A DNA stretch of 17,500 nucleotides from Botryococcus braunii (Eukaryota; Chlorophyta; Trebouxiophyceae). The notes under the pieces are model-generated. The model saw only the letters and a list, made by a program, of their open reading frames with translations, did no database searches and had not been told where the DNA came from. Positions 9,196 to 17,500 of this stretch are shown here, in pieces. Position numbers and translations under genes: made by a program. How positions within the stretch are numbered: position 1 is the first letter of the stretch; every line of letters begins with the position of its first letter. The stretch lies in NCBI GenBank assembly GCA_002005505.1, contig KV908620.1, positions 65,282-82,781 of the forward strand. The letters run 5' to 3'.

Positions 9196-9308
9196 TTTGA
9201 CGTAGCTACGTCAAAGTACCGGGAAGCAAAACGAAATGGTAGATATCGTAGATATATATTAACATTGCAGTACACACGTGTGCACGAGTATGTAACGCGT
9301 GTTACATA
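9196..9308 (+). promoter_or_regulatory. Palindrome-rich putative promoter of the NmrA-like gene
   Basis: Three symmetrical sites lie within about 115 bp, just before the first in-frame ATG (9332). The first is a perfect 20-bp palindrome at 9196-9215 (tttgacgtagctacgtcaaa) with two inverted TGACG motifs. The second is a CACGTG G-box at 9275-9280. The third is tatgtaac-gcgt-gttacata at 9289-9308. An AT-rich TATA-like stretch (gatatatatta) sits near 9251. TGACG and CACGTG are classic bZIP/bHLH targets in plants and algae; their use here is inferred from position. Confidence 0.45.
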
Positions 9309-9331
9309 ACAAGCGTTAAGCTGTGGCAGGA

Positions 9332-12300
9332 ATGGAAAACAAGAATGCTTTCGAAAGGGAATGCAATGCTTTAATTTTAACCGCACATCCATCAATAAGT
9401 GCAGATAATCTCGTTCACATACCCGTAAATAAATTTAAAAGAGCAGCCAGGATGCTTGCCATTTCCTCCAGTATTTTGCTTTGCTCTCCAGGATGCCAGT
9501 CTCAGCTGTTCCGTCCTATTCGTGCTGGCCGAGCAACTGCAGTGATCCTCGCCAGAGTGAAGAGACCATCTTCAGATCCGGCAGGTGCTAAAGATAGAAA
9601 TCGTAAGTTCCTCGGCAACGAGCTGTCGTTATTAAAAGTAGCCAATTGAGGAGATTCAATTGACGTTACGGTATATAAAAACCTCTCAATGGTCAAAACA
9701 AAGTTATATCCTACTAAGAAGGGCTTCCTAAGTCGTATATACTACCCATATAACACTAATCCCCTACGTAGAAGGATAGCCCTGTATATAGGGCTATCCT
9801 TTCACGAAGAACTAGTGTTATATCGGTTGTATAAAAGGCTTAGTCCTACGTATACGGCTGGCAATTATGCTTTATATAACTGTGCAAAAAATATGGCCAA
9901 TTGATGAGATCCAATTGATTGAATTTGGTTAACATTAAACGGATATTTCCTCGTCAGAACATATTTTCGATTCACCATGTATATTATCTTATAAGGGATT
10001 CCTAAATCATACATACAAACCTCTGCCACACTATTTCTCCGTACGAGGATAGCCCTACATGACTTGATACCAGGTCGACGTCTGGCATTGCTGTTGTAGA
10101 CTACTGTGTTAAGTACTGACGCTCTCTTTGTCTGGATGTCAAAAAAAGACTTGTTGACGTTGTTCTTAAGTTCTTAATTCTTGCAAAAGAAGCTTTCTTT
10201 TCAACACTGACTGATTTAACCCAGGCGACATTTTGTCCCGCGGAACGTGTTATTCTCTTATTCATTGGCAGAATATGTTTTACTTTTTAATCCTTATTGT
10301 TCTGCTGTACGTGATGAAACTAAAGTTTACATTTGGGCCCTTTCATACGAAAAGTATCTGCCACGCTTTCTGTGGTAATATGTCTAGTTTTCGGGAATCC
10401 TGAAGTGATAACAGAGCATCTCACCTACTCGAACATGTATTTAAGGAATTGCATGCTTACAGTTGTGCAGGGCCGTACACGTGTATCTTTACAAGCTGGT
10501 GGAGGTAAAGATTCTGGCGAAGACGCTAATGCAATAAAAATCACGGATAATCTGAATCCTTACGAAGGGCGAAAAGCTATTGTGGTTGGAGCTACGGGGC
10601 GAATTGGCCGACTTATAGTTGAGTGCTTGGTTGAAAGAGGTGTTCCAGTGCGCGCCTTAACCCGCGATGCTACGGCTGCGGTACGGTGCACTGAACACTG
10701 CACCTTTCTTTGGTATCGCATATCTTTGTGCATATTGGCTGTTTTCCCCATATTGAAATCAATTTGTAGCATTTCCTGCAGTATAATGCTCTAGTATGGT
10801 CCTTGGCATTGCTCTTGACTTGCCATGTGATCTGTATTCGCAGTACAACCTCGCTCAGGTACTTCGCTCGGTTGCCCGATCACGCGTCTGTGGCAGTACA
10901 GTATAATTCAATCCACCCTGGGTTTAAGAGTACGCTTGCGAATCAATCAAGTAACACTCTTGGGTTGCACACCACGAACGTCTCACTGTCTCCTTCTAAA
11001 CCTCTTCCGCTGCGTTATAGCTACACAATTTGAGTTTAACAATATACGCGTGGATGGCTTCTGCGTTGGTTATGTTTGCTGTAACATATATAAATCTGTC
11101 GATAATATCACCTTTATATCGCTGGGTCATCACTATCCTCCATTACTAACCTTAAACTTACGCCTGCTTCATCGAAGTCAAGCTTTCCAAAAATATACGG
11201 CATGTGCCAGGTCATCAAGGTAACATTAAGCGGGGCTTAGTAAATTTGTTTTGCAGGCGACGATTCTTCCTGGTCAGAGCGAAGGCGTTGTAATTGTGCA
11301 GGGGGATGTAACAAAAAAGGAATCTTTACTGGGCTCATTTGCTGACAGGTTTGCTACAACCGAGAAAATATTAGTGGTTTACGTCATAGTCTCACTGTTA
11401 TAGCCTCATTGCTTTCATGACCAAGGGATCATATGCCTCCATTTGCATGACATGATTATACCCAGATCTGGGTATAATCATGTTATGCAAACGGATGAAT
11501 CTAGCGTCTATAGACGTCTAGACGCCTATAGACGGCTAGCTAGCCAACCACTTGCAAGATTGACAATTGACAAGAAATTTCATTACGTCTCGCAACACAC
11601 CGCAAGATATTGTGCAGTGTTTTGATCGAAAATTCTTCAGTGTCTTCATCCATTCGAGTGTTGTAAGTCCAATATATGTTTTTGCAGTTGTTCAGGTGCA
11701 ACCGCCTTCTGATCATACATTTGTATTCTTTGTACATATGCATACCTTTTCGTGCAAGGTCAGCTAGTTAATAATTGGCCGTGGAACAACACTGAACCCT
11801 ATATCGTAGTCTTTATAATGATCACGAATGAAGCTAGGCTGCGTATGAAATGCTGGATGGGATGTTCAGTTTTGGAGCTAGATCTGTACTTCCTTCGAAG
11901 GAGTCATACTCACACCCGTCACACTCATTCAGTGTGAAAAATAACTATGGAGAAATCTAAGTCATTTTTTGTCATATAACCTAACTCATCACGACCCATG
12001 ATTGATGGGTACATATGAATGACATGTCACGCATGTTGTTTAAGATGTGTATTATATATATATATATATATATAAGTTACACCACACAACAGATAACATG
12101 AAATATATTCTATTAGAAAGCAATATCAGCTGAAGATTAATCAGTTGTAACACAAGCTTGTTAAGAATTCTGTTACTAATTATCTTCCCTCCTCGGACCT
12201 GGAGTGCAGCAACGTTTTGATTATTGCCACAGGACCGTCAGGGTGGAACATTAAAAGAGGCGAATTACATGTACGCGTCCGGCTTATTCGCGAATGTCCC

Positions 12301-13517
12301 TACAAAGACAATTCGACATGTGTTCTTTATTAATAGCACCAACTTAGCGATACTTTAATATGAAGCACATTGGATGAAAGCACGTAATCCGATATGATCA
12401 TATGCATAAGATCAATGAGAAACATTAGTTCATGCGTCTGAAATCGTTAGCACCAGTTTCCTTTTCAATTGGCCATTAATGGCCTAATATTATAACATTA
12501 CAACATTATTGCTATTTTCATAAGATGGACATCATGCAACACTGTTGAATTTAAAGCTTTGTGCGCCTCCAGAATTCTTCGAAAACAACTTTTGAGAAAG
12601 ATAATTGCTCCCGTGACGTATATATTCGTAATTATTGTGGAGCTGAGCTTCTCATGGCCATCAGTACAATGTTTTTGCACCACGCGCTGACAGTAATGTC
12701 TAAAAAGTAAATCTGGAGCAATTTGATTTTATTGTGGACTCCCTAAAAATTTTACAATGTGCAGTGGATATTGCACCTCGACGAATGTGCGCAAGAAGGC
12801 AACATCTCTAAAATAGTTATGCTTAGCTGCATTGAACCCGGATTTTGTGGAGACTTTTCCATCCACAATCCGAATACTATCTTTAGATTCAGATATAAAT
12901 GGATAAATGAAGATTCGGTACATGAGGTATGAAATTCCTTTCCGCAACATAGGATCTGTTTAGCCTGAAAATTATCCAATATTCAAGTTCTTGGCAAGAA
13001 TGGCGTTAAACCGAATTATGTTTTGTGTAACATTATGATAACGAAAAGCGTTTAACACACAAAGATCGAATAGATGCGTCTGACTTAATTACCGGTACAT
13101 AATTTGTTATTAAGGCCTACATGAATTTGACATTAGTTTAATTAACAGACTACACTTATAGTAAAATGGCGTCCTCAAATCCCAATCATTTCGTTGAGAT
13201 ATAATTATATTATCAGGATTCTAAATAAAGTTTTTGCTTTCGGAGCCATCACCAAGCTCAGGCCTACCTTAAGTCACGATTGTGGTAAACACGAGGCCAC
13301 AACCTTATGGCCTGGAAATATTAGCAAATGTTTTGCTATTTTTGGTTGCTCTTCTTTTCTCATGAAGTGAATTGGAAATGATCATCTTCAGTTCACCATC
13401 TTCTTCAAATTCATCTTCCTCCACTTCCTATTCCACATTTTGTTATCCTTTATCTTCCTCTTCGCTTTTGCCTTCATCTTCTTCTACCTCACCCCTTCCT
13501 CCAACGTCCATTTGTAC

Positions 13518-13584
<67 letters not shown>

Positions 13585-13585
13585 T

Positions 13586-13652
<67 letters not shown>

Positions 13653-13789
13653 TTTATGTGTGTGTGTATGTGTGTGCGTGCGTGTGTACGCATGTGTCTG
13701 TGCATTTGTGTGGCAGAGTCTGGGTGTGCGTCTGTGTGAGTGGTTGTGTGTGTGCGTGTGTTTGTTTGTTTTTGTTATGTGTGTGTGTG

Positions 13790-13870
<81 letters not shown>

Positions 13871-15537
13871 ATGTGTGTGCGCGCGCGCTCGCGCGAGATT
13901 GACATTACTTGTTTTGCAGTTGCCTTTTAAGGAGACATTGGAAGAAATGATCATTACTGATCGAACCGATTCTGATGGCATCGATTTCACAATCATTCGA
14001 GCAGGTCAGTGACCCCATGACTGATACAGCAAGTGATCGCGGACACGACCAATTTCTACTGCGTCTGACTTCGACAATAGCTTAAGAAGTGCTTAAATGT
14101 CCATAATCTAATTGACGGTGTTGAGCCATACAAACTTGGTACTATTGTCTTCGTTTTAGCGGGAGCAATAAATCATGGTCTTTTCTTAAATTGCTTACGC
14201 GTCGTTGATCACTTTTTGACCAACCAACTTGTGGGATCTTCCTGCCACATGTCCAACTGTACGTATAAATCAAAATTGTTTGCCCCGATGGTACCCAATG
14301 GTGCCTTGCGGTTTCACCCGGGTTGTACCACGGGGCCCTTAGGAGGGTTTTCACGATATCGATAGGCCCCAGGGGCACAGAGGATTAGCTGCGACACATT
14401 GAACCACTGAAAAGCTTCGGTCTACATAAAAGTTTAGGTTTAAACGTTTAACTACCGTACGGTACATATGAAATTAGGAAACCGGTACGTACCCACGTAT
14501 CATCGGTGTGCAGGTGCATTCAGCGATGTTGCCGGAAGGGGAGAACTGGTTTTTGGAAGACCGGGCACGTGGGACCCATGTGGTGATGGATCCGTTTGGT
14601 CAGGAAAGACGTCACTCCGGGACACGGAACCGATCCTTCCTTCTAAGGTGGGTGACTCCAGCTTTTGACTTGGATTTGCATGCAAGACGAGATGCAAGAG
14701 TTCATGCTTCTAGTCTTTCATCGGGCACGCTGTATTTTTTCGCACCTAGTAGTTCTTGCGTCCAATTCGTATGAATTCAGTAAGCGAATGTTGCAGTTTT
14801 CACTACAGCCCTGCAGGTTGTGCTGCACTGTACTGCACTTCATCTTCGACTGCTTTCAATACAGCATGATTCATTGCAAAGTGTTGCTGCTGTTAACAGT
14901 CGGCTGCATCATGGAGCTGGAAGTCATGCACCGTCACAAGCTGTGTGCATGTATGAAAAGAGGGAAAACCACGTGTAGGCAACATACAATACGTGTAGAC
15001 CGATAGAGGTATATTTTTGTGCGGATTCTTCTATGCTCTTTTGTTTTCTGGTCACACTGTACAATGGACTACACCTAACCGAAACAGGCTAACTTTCTGC
15101 AGTTACGTGTAAGGGATACGGCGAGCGACTTTCCAGAAAAGGTATAACTGCCTGCAGGAAGATGGTGTTACATAAGACGGATGAATTTACACACGGAAGA
15201 AACCATACATGCTTGTTCGGGGTGTAGTCATACGTATATTGCCCATCCAGTTGCTTCATATAAACTTGAAGCAATCAATATTTTGGTATCCTTAGAAACC
15301 TTGAAACCTGAAACAACTGAAACCCTGAAACCCTAAAACAAGCCCGACTTTTGCGCGCAGATTGCGGAAATTGTGGTCGAAGCAATAATAACGCCAGCTG
15401 CATCAAACAAGATTGTGGAGGTTGTCGCTTCAGCAGATGCGCCGAGGCGTTCGATAGTGGAGCTGTTCGACTCTGTAGAGGACCTCGCCACACTTGTTCT
15501 AGATGTACCCGGGGGCATCCCGAGGTGGCCAAAGTAA
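9332..15537 (+). CDS. Atypical SDR / NmrA-like NAD(P)-binding protein, multi-exon, probably plastid
   Basis: Proposed exons: 9332-9602, 10463-10680, 11257-11348, 12210-12270, 12765-12926, 13920-14004, 14514-14647 and 15361-15537 (TAA). All phases agree and give about 399 residues, or about 359 from the alternative ATG at 9452, which starts a better Ser/Arg-rich transit peptide (MLAISSSILLCS). The Rossmann dinucleotide site is VVGATGRIGR, followed by VRALTRD and VVIVQGDVTKKESLLGSF. Strand 4 is NVLIIATG, the next strand is KIVMLS, and the loop NPNTIFRFRYKW follows. The signature of the family is DFTIIRAGAFSD with GELVFG, then IAEIVVEAI and a C-terminal helix. These blocks occur in the expected order for Tic62-like and other atypical SDRs, which bind NAD(P) but often lack normal catalysis. 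The first exon and the start are the weakest parts. Exon 5 could instead end at 12917, nine bases earlier and also in phase. Confidence 0.7.
9641..10056. repeat. Diverged tandem duplication with a fold-back in the left copy
   Basis: The start of each copy, gccaattga(g/t)gagat(t/c)caattga, is at 9641 and 9896. Later matches are (t/a)tcctaa(g/a)tc(g/a)ta near 9725 and 9994, and gaaggatagccct / cgaggatagccct near 9771 and 10044. The copies are thus offset by about 255-273 bp. In the left copy aaggatagccct (9772-9783) pairs perfectly with 9790-9801 around a 6-nt loop, and atataacacta (9748-9758) pairs with 9813-9823. The block lies in the proposed first intron of the NmrA-like gene. Confidence 0.75.
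10844..10858 (+). other. Candidate 15-nt microexon
   Basis: The segment tacaacctcgctcag lies between a GCAG acceptor and a GTACTT donor, is a multiple of three, and would add YNLAQ at a phase-0 junction. Direct joining of the flanking exons fits the usual family spacing (RDATAA then ATILPG) better, so I left it out of the main model. Confidence 0.25.
11442..11491. repeat. 50-bp palindrome without spacer
   Basis: Arms 11442-11466 and 11467-11491 are 25 bp each and reverse complements at all but one position (tgacatg versus taacatg). The centre is cccagatctggg. It lies in the third intron of the NmrA-like gene. Transcribed, the mismatch becomes a G-U pair, so the RNA could form an uninterrupted stem. 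Confidence 0.95.
11505..11534. repeat. 30-bp palindrome built on cgtctagacg
   Basis: The 30-bp segment reads as its own reverse complement except for one mismatched pair. It contains cgtctatagacg at the left, cgtctagacg at the centre and cctatagacg at the right. It starts 13 bp after the 50-bp palindrome and is followed by gctagctagc, another palindrome. Confidence 0.9.
12050..12073. repeat. (AT)n microsatellite
   Basis: An uninterrupted ta/at run within intron 3 of the NmrA-like gene. Confidence 0.9.
13518..13895. repeat. Compound (TG)n tract ending in (CG)n, next to an exon
   Basis: Two long (TG)n runs (about 13518-13648 and 13778-13869) are separated by a TG-rich, degenerate segment. The tract ends with gcgcgcgcgctcgcgcg (about 13880-13895), only some 25 nt from the acceptor of the exon at 13920. 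Alternating purine-pyrimidine DNA of this kind can adopt Z-DNA. Long frames of Cys/Val or His/Thr here come only from the repeat. A pyrimidine-rich stretch (about 13385-13510) lies just upstream. Confidence 0.95.
15103..15141 (+). other. Candidate 39-nt exon of the NmrA-like gene
   Basis: The segment follows a good acceptor (aactttctgcag) and ends at gaaaag/gtataac. It is open, in phase 0 on both sides and would add LRVRDTASDFPEK between LPSK and IAEIVV. Both versions of the protein are readable. Omission gives the more usual family spacing, so this may be a cassette exon or chance. Confidence 0.35.
15296..15341. repeat. Degenerate ctgaaacc tandem repeat with a telobox-like end
   Basis: About five copies of a 7-10 bp unit (gaaacctt, gaaacctg, ctgaaaccctg) end in aaaccctaaaaca, which contains the plant telobox aaaccctaa. 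It lies about 20 nt before the acceptor of the last exon. It is too short and degenerate to be called interstitial telomere. Confidence 0.6.
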
Positions 15538-15616
15538 GGCTTGTGGTTAGGAGCCGAACGTGAGTCATACTAAACATACGTTATGGTGATAGATCATAAA
15601 TTAGAGCCCAAAGTTT

Positions 15617-16015
15617 GGCAGCTTTGTTCAATAGTTGTGGGGCGAGTTGGGTTTGGCCACGTGCAGCATGCTGCGCAGCTGCAAACGTGGACGTACTGTG
15701 TGCAAAGGATTTGGATGTTCTTATAAAGACCGACACAGTTTGGCCCGAGCTCGAGGTTTCAACCACTAGCACAAAGTTCGTGCCACATGTGTTCCCTCGC
15801 CAAAAGGGTGCCAAGGGACTGTGGCAGCTTTGGGTAGCACTTGTGCGGCGAGGTGGGGTCTGGCCACGGTCTTGCAGCGGCTGCGAACGTCACGCACTTT
15901 CGGCAGCTTACATTATAATTAAAAAATAAATAAATAAAAAAGACCGATAACGTTAGGCCCGAGCTCGATCGTGCCTCGCGAGGTTGCAGCCAGGAAGGTA
16001 AAACTGTGTCAAGGG
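15617..16015. repeat. Tandem repeat, about 215-bp unit, two diverged copies
   Basis: Copy 1 (15617-15754) and copy 2 (15833-15968) both begin ggcagcttt and share (g/t)gtggggc..., ttgtg(g/c)ggcgag, tggccacg, gctgc(a/g)aacgt, agaccga and ggcccgagctcga. The offset is 214-216 bp. Copy 2 carries an A-rich insertion (taaataaataaaaaa). The spacer after copy 1 partly recurs after copy 2 (gtg(c/t)caaggga). The array fills the space between two converging genes. Confidence 0.85.
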
Positions 16016-16069
16016 ATAGCATAGCCTCTTGAGGGTCGAGAGCATAGCCTCTAGGGGTCTCCCTTCATT

Positions 16070-16125
16070 GGCAGGTATACCTGCCTACGTAGTTAAGAAT
16101 CGTACCTGCGATTCTTAACTACGTA
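16070..16125. repeat. Perfect palindrome followed by a perfect 17-bp hairpin
   Basis: The 16-bp palindrome ggcaggtatacctgcc (16070-16085) is followed without a gap by a hairpin with 17-bp perfect arms (16086-16102, tacgtagttaagaatcg; 16109-16125) and loop tacctg. The loop repeats part of the palindrome. There is no T run after the stem that would suggest a bacterial-type terminator. It lies 3' of both converging genes. Confidence 0.95.
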
Positions 16126-16366
16126 CTATTTGTATTCTTGATGGACGCGTAGATTCGATAATTGGCCCATCCCGAGTCTGATATAAGACGAAATCTTCAC
16201 GCCATGTAATCAGTCGCTATCTTGTTCTTATTCAAAGTCTACCTTGGCCTGATTCATACAATCATACGCTGACTGCTGCTAGTACTACAAAGCCCCCAGC
16301 TAGGACTTGGGCCAGGGCGTGGGCAAATACAGGGCATTAACCCATGCCTATTAGGGCTTCTCCACA

Positions 16367-16771
16367 TTAGTCACCTTGCCAGAAGGTGATGCCACCGTGT
16401 TTGTCCCCAGAGACCAGAGGGGTCCCCTGGGGGCTCCAAGCCGTGGCCATGACGCTGTGACTCCCCGTCCGTAGCGTTTTGGCTGTCGCTCCCGATTGAG
16501 CCTGTGCATGCGGGACGAGGGCTTCAGTGCTCGTGAGGCCTGCTTCTTGACTCGATTTAATTGTTCGTAGACAAGGACACTTGCTTAAAAGAGATGCTTA
16601 AGAATAGCTTTGACCATCGGGAAGTTGCTATCCATGAGGCAAAATAGTTCCTGGTGGTGCCACCCCCCCCCCCCCAAATAAGAACGTCCGACAGCTTTGG
16701 AGCCCTAGATCTTTCTATTGCACCCTCTTTCCCTCTCTCTCTCCCCATTCTTCCCCCATATGACTGAGTGA

Positions 16772-16850
<79 letters not shown>

Positions 16851-17083
16851 GGGGGTGGATGAGTTTGAGGGCTACGTGGGTGGCTGGATGTGAGGGAGCG
16901 GGGGAAGGTCGCTTGGTGGGGGGTACGGGGGAGGGTGGGGGCGGAGTGGGTGGGTGGGTGGGGAGGGGATTGGAGTTGGGGCTGGGTGGGTGAGTGTTGG
17001 TATGGGTGTGAGTGTGGGTGTAGGTGTGGGTGTGTGCGTTGGAATGAGTGTGTGAGTGTGTGTGTGTGTGTGTGTGTAAGTGT

Positions 17084-17158
<75 letters not shown>

Positions 17159-17500
17159 TGTCTGCGCACACGCGCGCGTGCCCCCCGTTTTGGTGGGGGG
17201 GGGGGGAGGGGCGGGTGCGTGCGGGCGTGCAGGCAAATATATATGTGCTGGTGTGTGCGCGGGCATGCGATATAGAGATGGGCATGCGGGGGGGGGGGGG
17301 GGGTGTGTTCTTGCCTCCCATACGAACAAGGAGCCGTCGCCGGAGCCAGCCGCCAGGAACTTGTCATCGGGGCCTAAACAGGCTCTACACCACACGCTGC
17401 TGACTGTGAAGCCCGGGGCTCGGAAGGCCGCCTGCACTCGGTACGTCTTCAAGTCCACCAGCTTCAGCACGTGGTCTCTCCCACACGTCAGCACCACTCC
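16367..17500 (-). CDS. ATG16: ATG16-like autophagy protein, C-terminal WD40 exons (partial)
   Basis: Two exons are visible on the minus strand: 17500-17315 (continues beyond the window) and 16501-16367, ending in TAA 16369-16367. The first gives VLTCGRDHVLKLVDLKTYRV, then APGFTVSSVWCRACLGPDDKFLAAGSGDGSLFVWE. The second gives AQSGATAKTL, then HSVMATAWSPQGTPLVSGDKHGGITFW. Blade ends SLFVWE and ITFW are WD40 strands, and the LTCxRDxxLKxxDL...F.APGF pattern is typical of the last blades of ATG16/ATG16L. ATG16 scaffolds the ATG12-ATG5 conjugate at the growing autophagosome. The two exons join without gap or overlap in the WD40 pattern only if the intron starts with GC (gag/gcaaga) and ends at gcacag. 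The intron (16502-17314) carries (CA)n and C-rich tracts. I am sure of WD40 and fairly sure of ATG16. Confidence 0.7.
16774..16849. repeat. (TG)n microsatellite
   Basis: A pure tg run inside the last intron of the ATG16-like gene; it is (CA)n in the transcript. Confidence 0.95.
16850..17054. repeat. G-rich stretch with (GGGT)n, quadruplex-prone
   Basis: The plus strand is dense in G runs (gtgggtgggtgggtgggg near 16945-16965, further ggg runs to about 17035). It lies between two (TG)n tracts in the ATG16-like intron, so the transcript is C-rich here. Confidence 0.85.
17055..17158. repeat. Second (TG)n microsatellite of the ATG16-like intron
   Basis: A tg run interrupted once (aagtgtggg near 17078-17085), followed by gcgcacacgcgcgcg and poly-G tracts at about 17196-17208 and 17288-17303. 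Confidence 0.95.

Noticed and set aside
13372..13930. Cys/Val-rich and His/Thr-rich long frames
   Set aside because: They are translations of (TG)n/(CA)n repeats only.
15296..15341. Interstitial telomere
   Set aside because: Only one telobox-like unit is present; the other units are ctgaaacc variants.
16086..16125. Reading the perfect hairpin as a bacterial terminator
   Set aside because: No T run follows the stem on either strand, and the surrounding genes are spliced eukaryotic genes.
16705..17367. His/Thr/Pro-rich frames of over 200 codons on the minus strand
   Set aside because: They read through the CA and C-rich repeats of the ATG16-like intron; the real exon ends at 17315.

Overview
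The window reads as nuclear DNA of a plastid-bearing eukaryote, most likely an alga with a primary plastid. Several reading frames are split by introns with clear donor and acceptor sites. Two deduced proteins look plastid-targeted and do not begin with an obvious secretory signal peptide. Most of the DNA is intronic or intergenic and rich in minisatellites, dinucleotide repeats and poly-G tracts. I cannot name the organism. Nothing resembles an operon, CRISPR array, prophage or transposase gene.

Left part (1-4630). A minus-strand exon at the left edge encodes a PPR-like helical repeat in one frame. At 1930-2112 the minus strand holds a probable first exon with a signal peptide. About 600 bp away a plus-strand gene starts at 2712. 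It appears to encode a small thylakoid membrane protein with a two-part targeting presequence. It has two supported exons (2712-3194, 3296-3385) and possibly a third (4573-4630). If the third exon is real, a G-tract minisatellite lies inside its last intron.

Middle part (4631-9195). I find no convincing gene here. The region holds several sequence-unrelated degenerate tandem arrays, a three-unit array flanked by a 33-bp inverted repeat, and a lone TATA-like box with no gene I can attach to it.

Right part (9196-17500). The main product of this reading is a spliced gene on the plus strand, about 9332-15537, for an atypical short-chain dehydrogenase/NmrA-like NAD(P)-binding protein with a plausible plastid transit peptide. 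It was reconstructed exon by exon with consistent phases. Its introns hold perfect and near-perfect palindromes, a diverged duplication and a long (TG)n tract. A tandem repeat of about 215 bp separates it from a converging minus-strand gene entering from the right edge, 17500-16367. That gene encodes the C-terminal WD40 blades of an ATG16-like autophagy protein. Its last intron appears to be of the GC-AG type.

I see no evidence for a new defence, mobile or biosynthetic system. The items most worth checking are the two gene models, the palindromes, the recurrent GTACG splice donors and the density of unrelated minisatellites. All models come from reading the sequence alone; no alignment or expression data were used.
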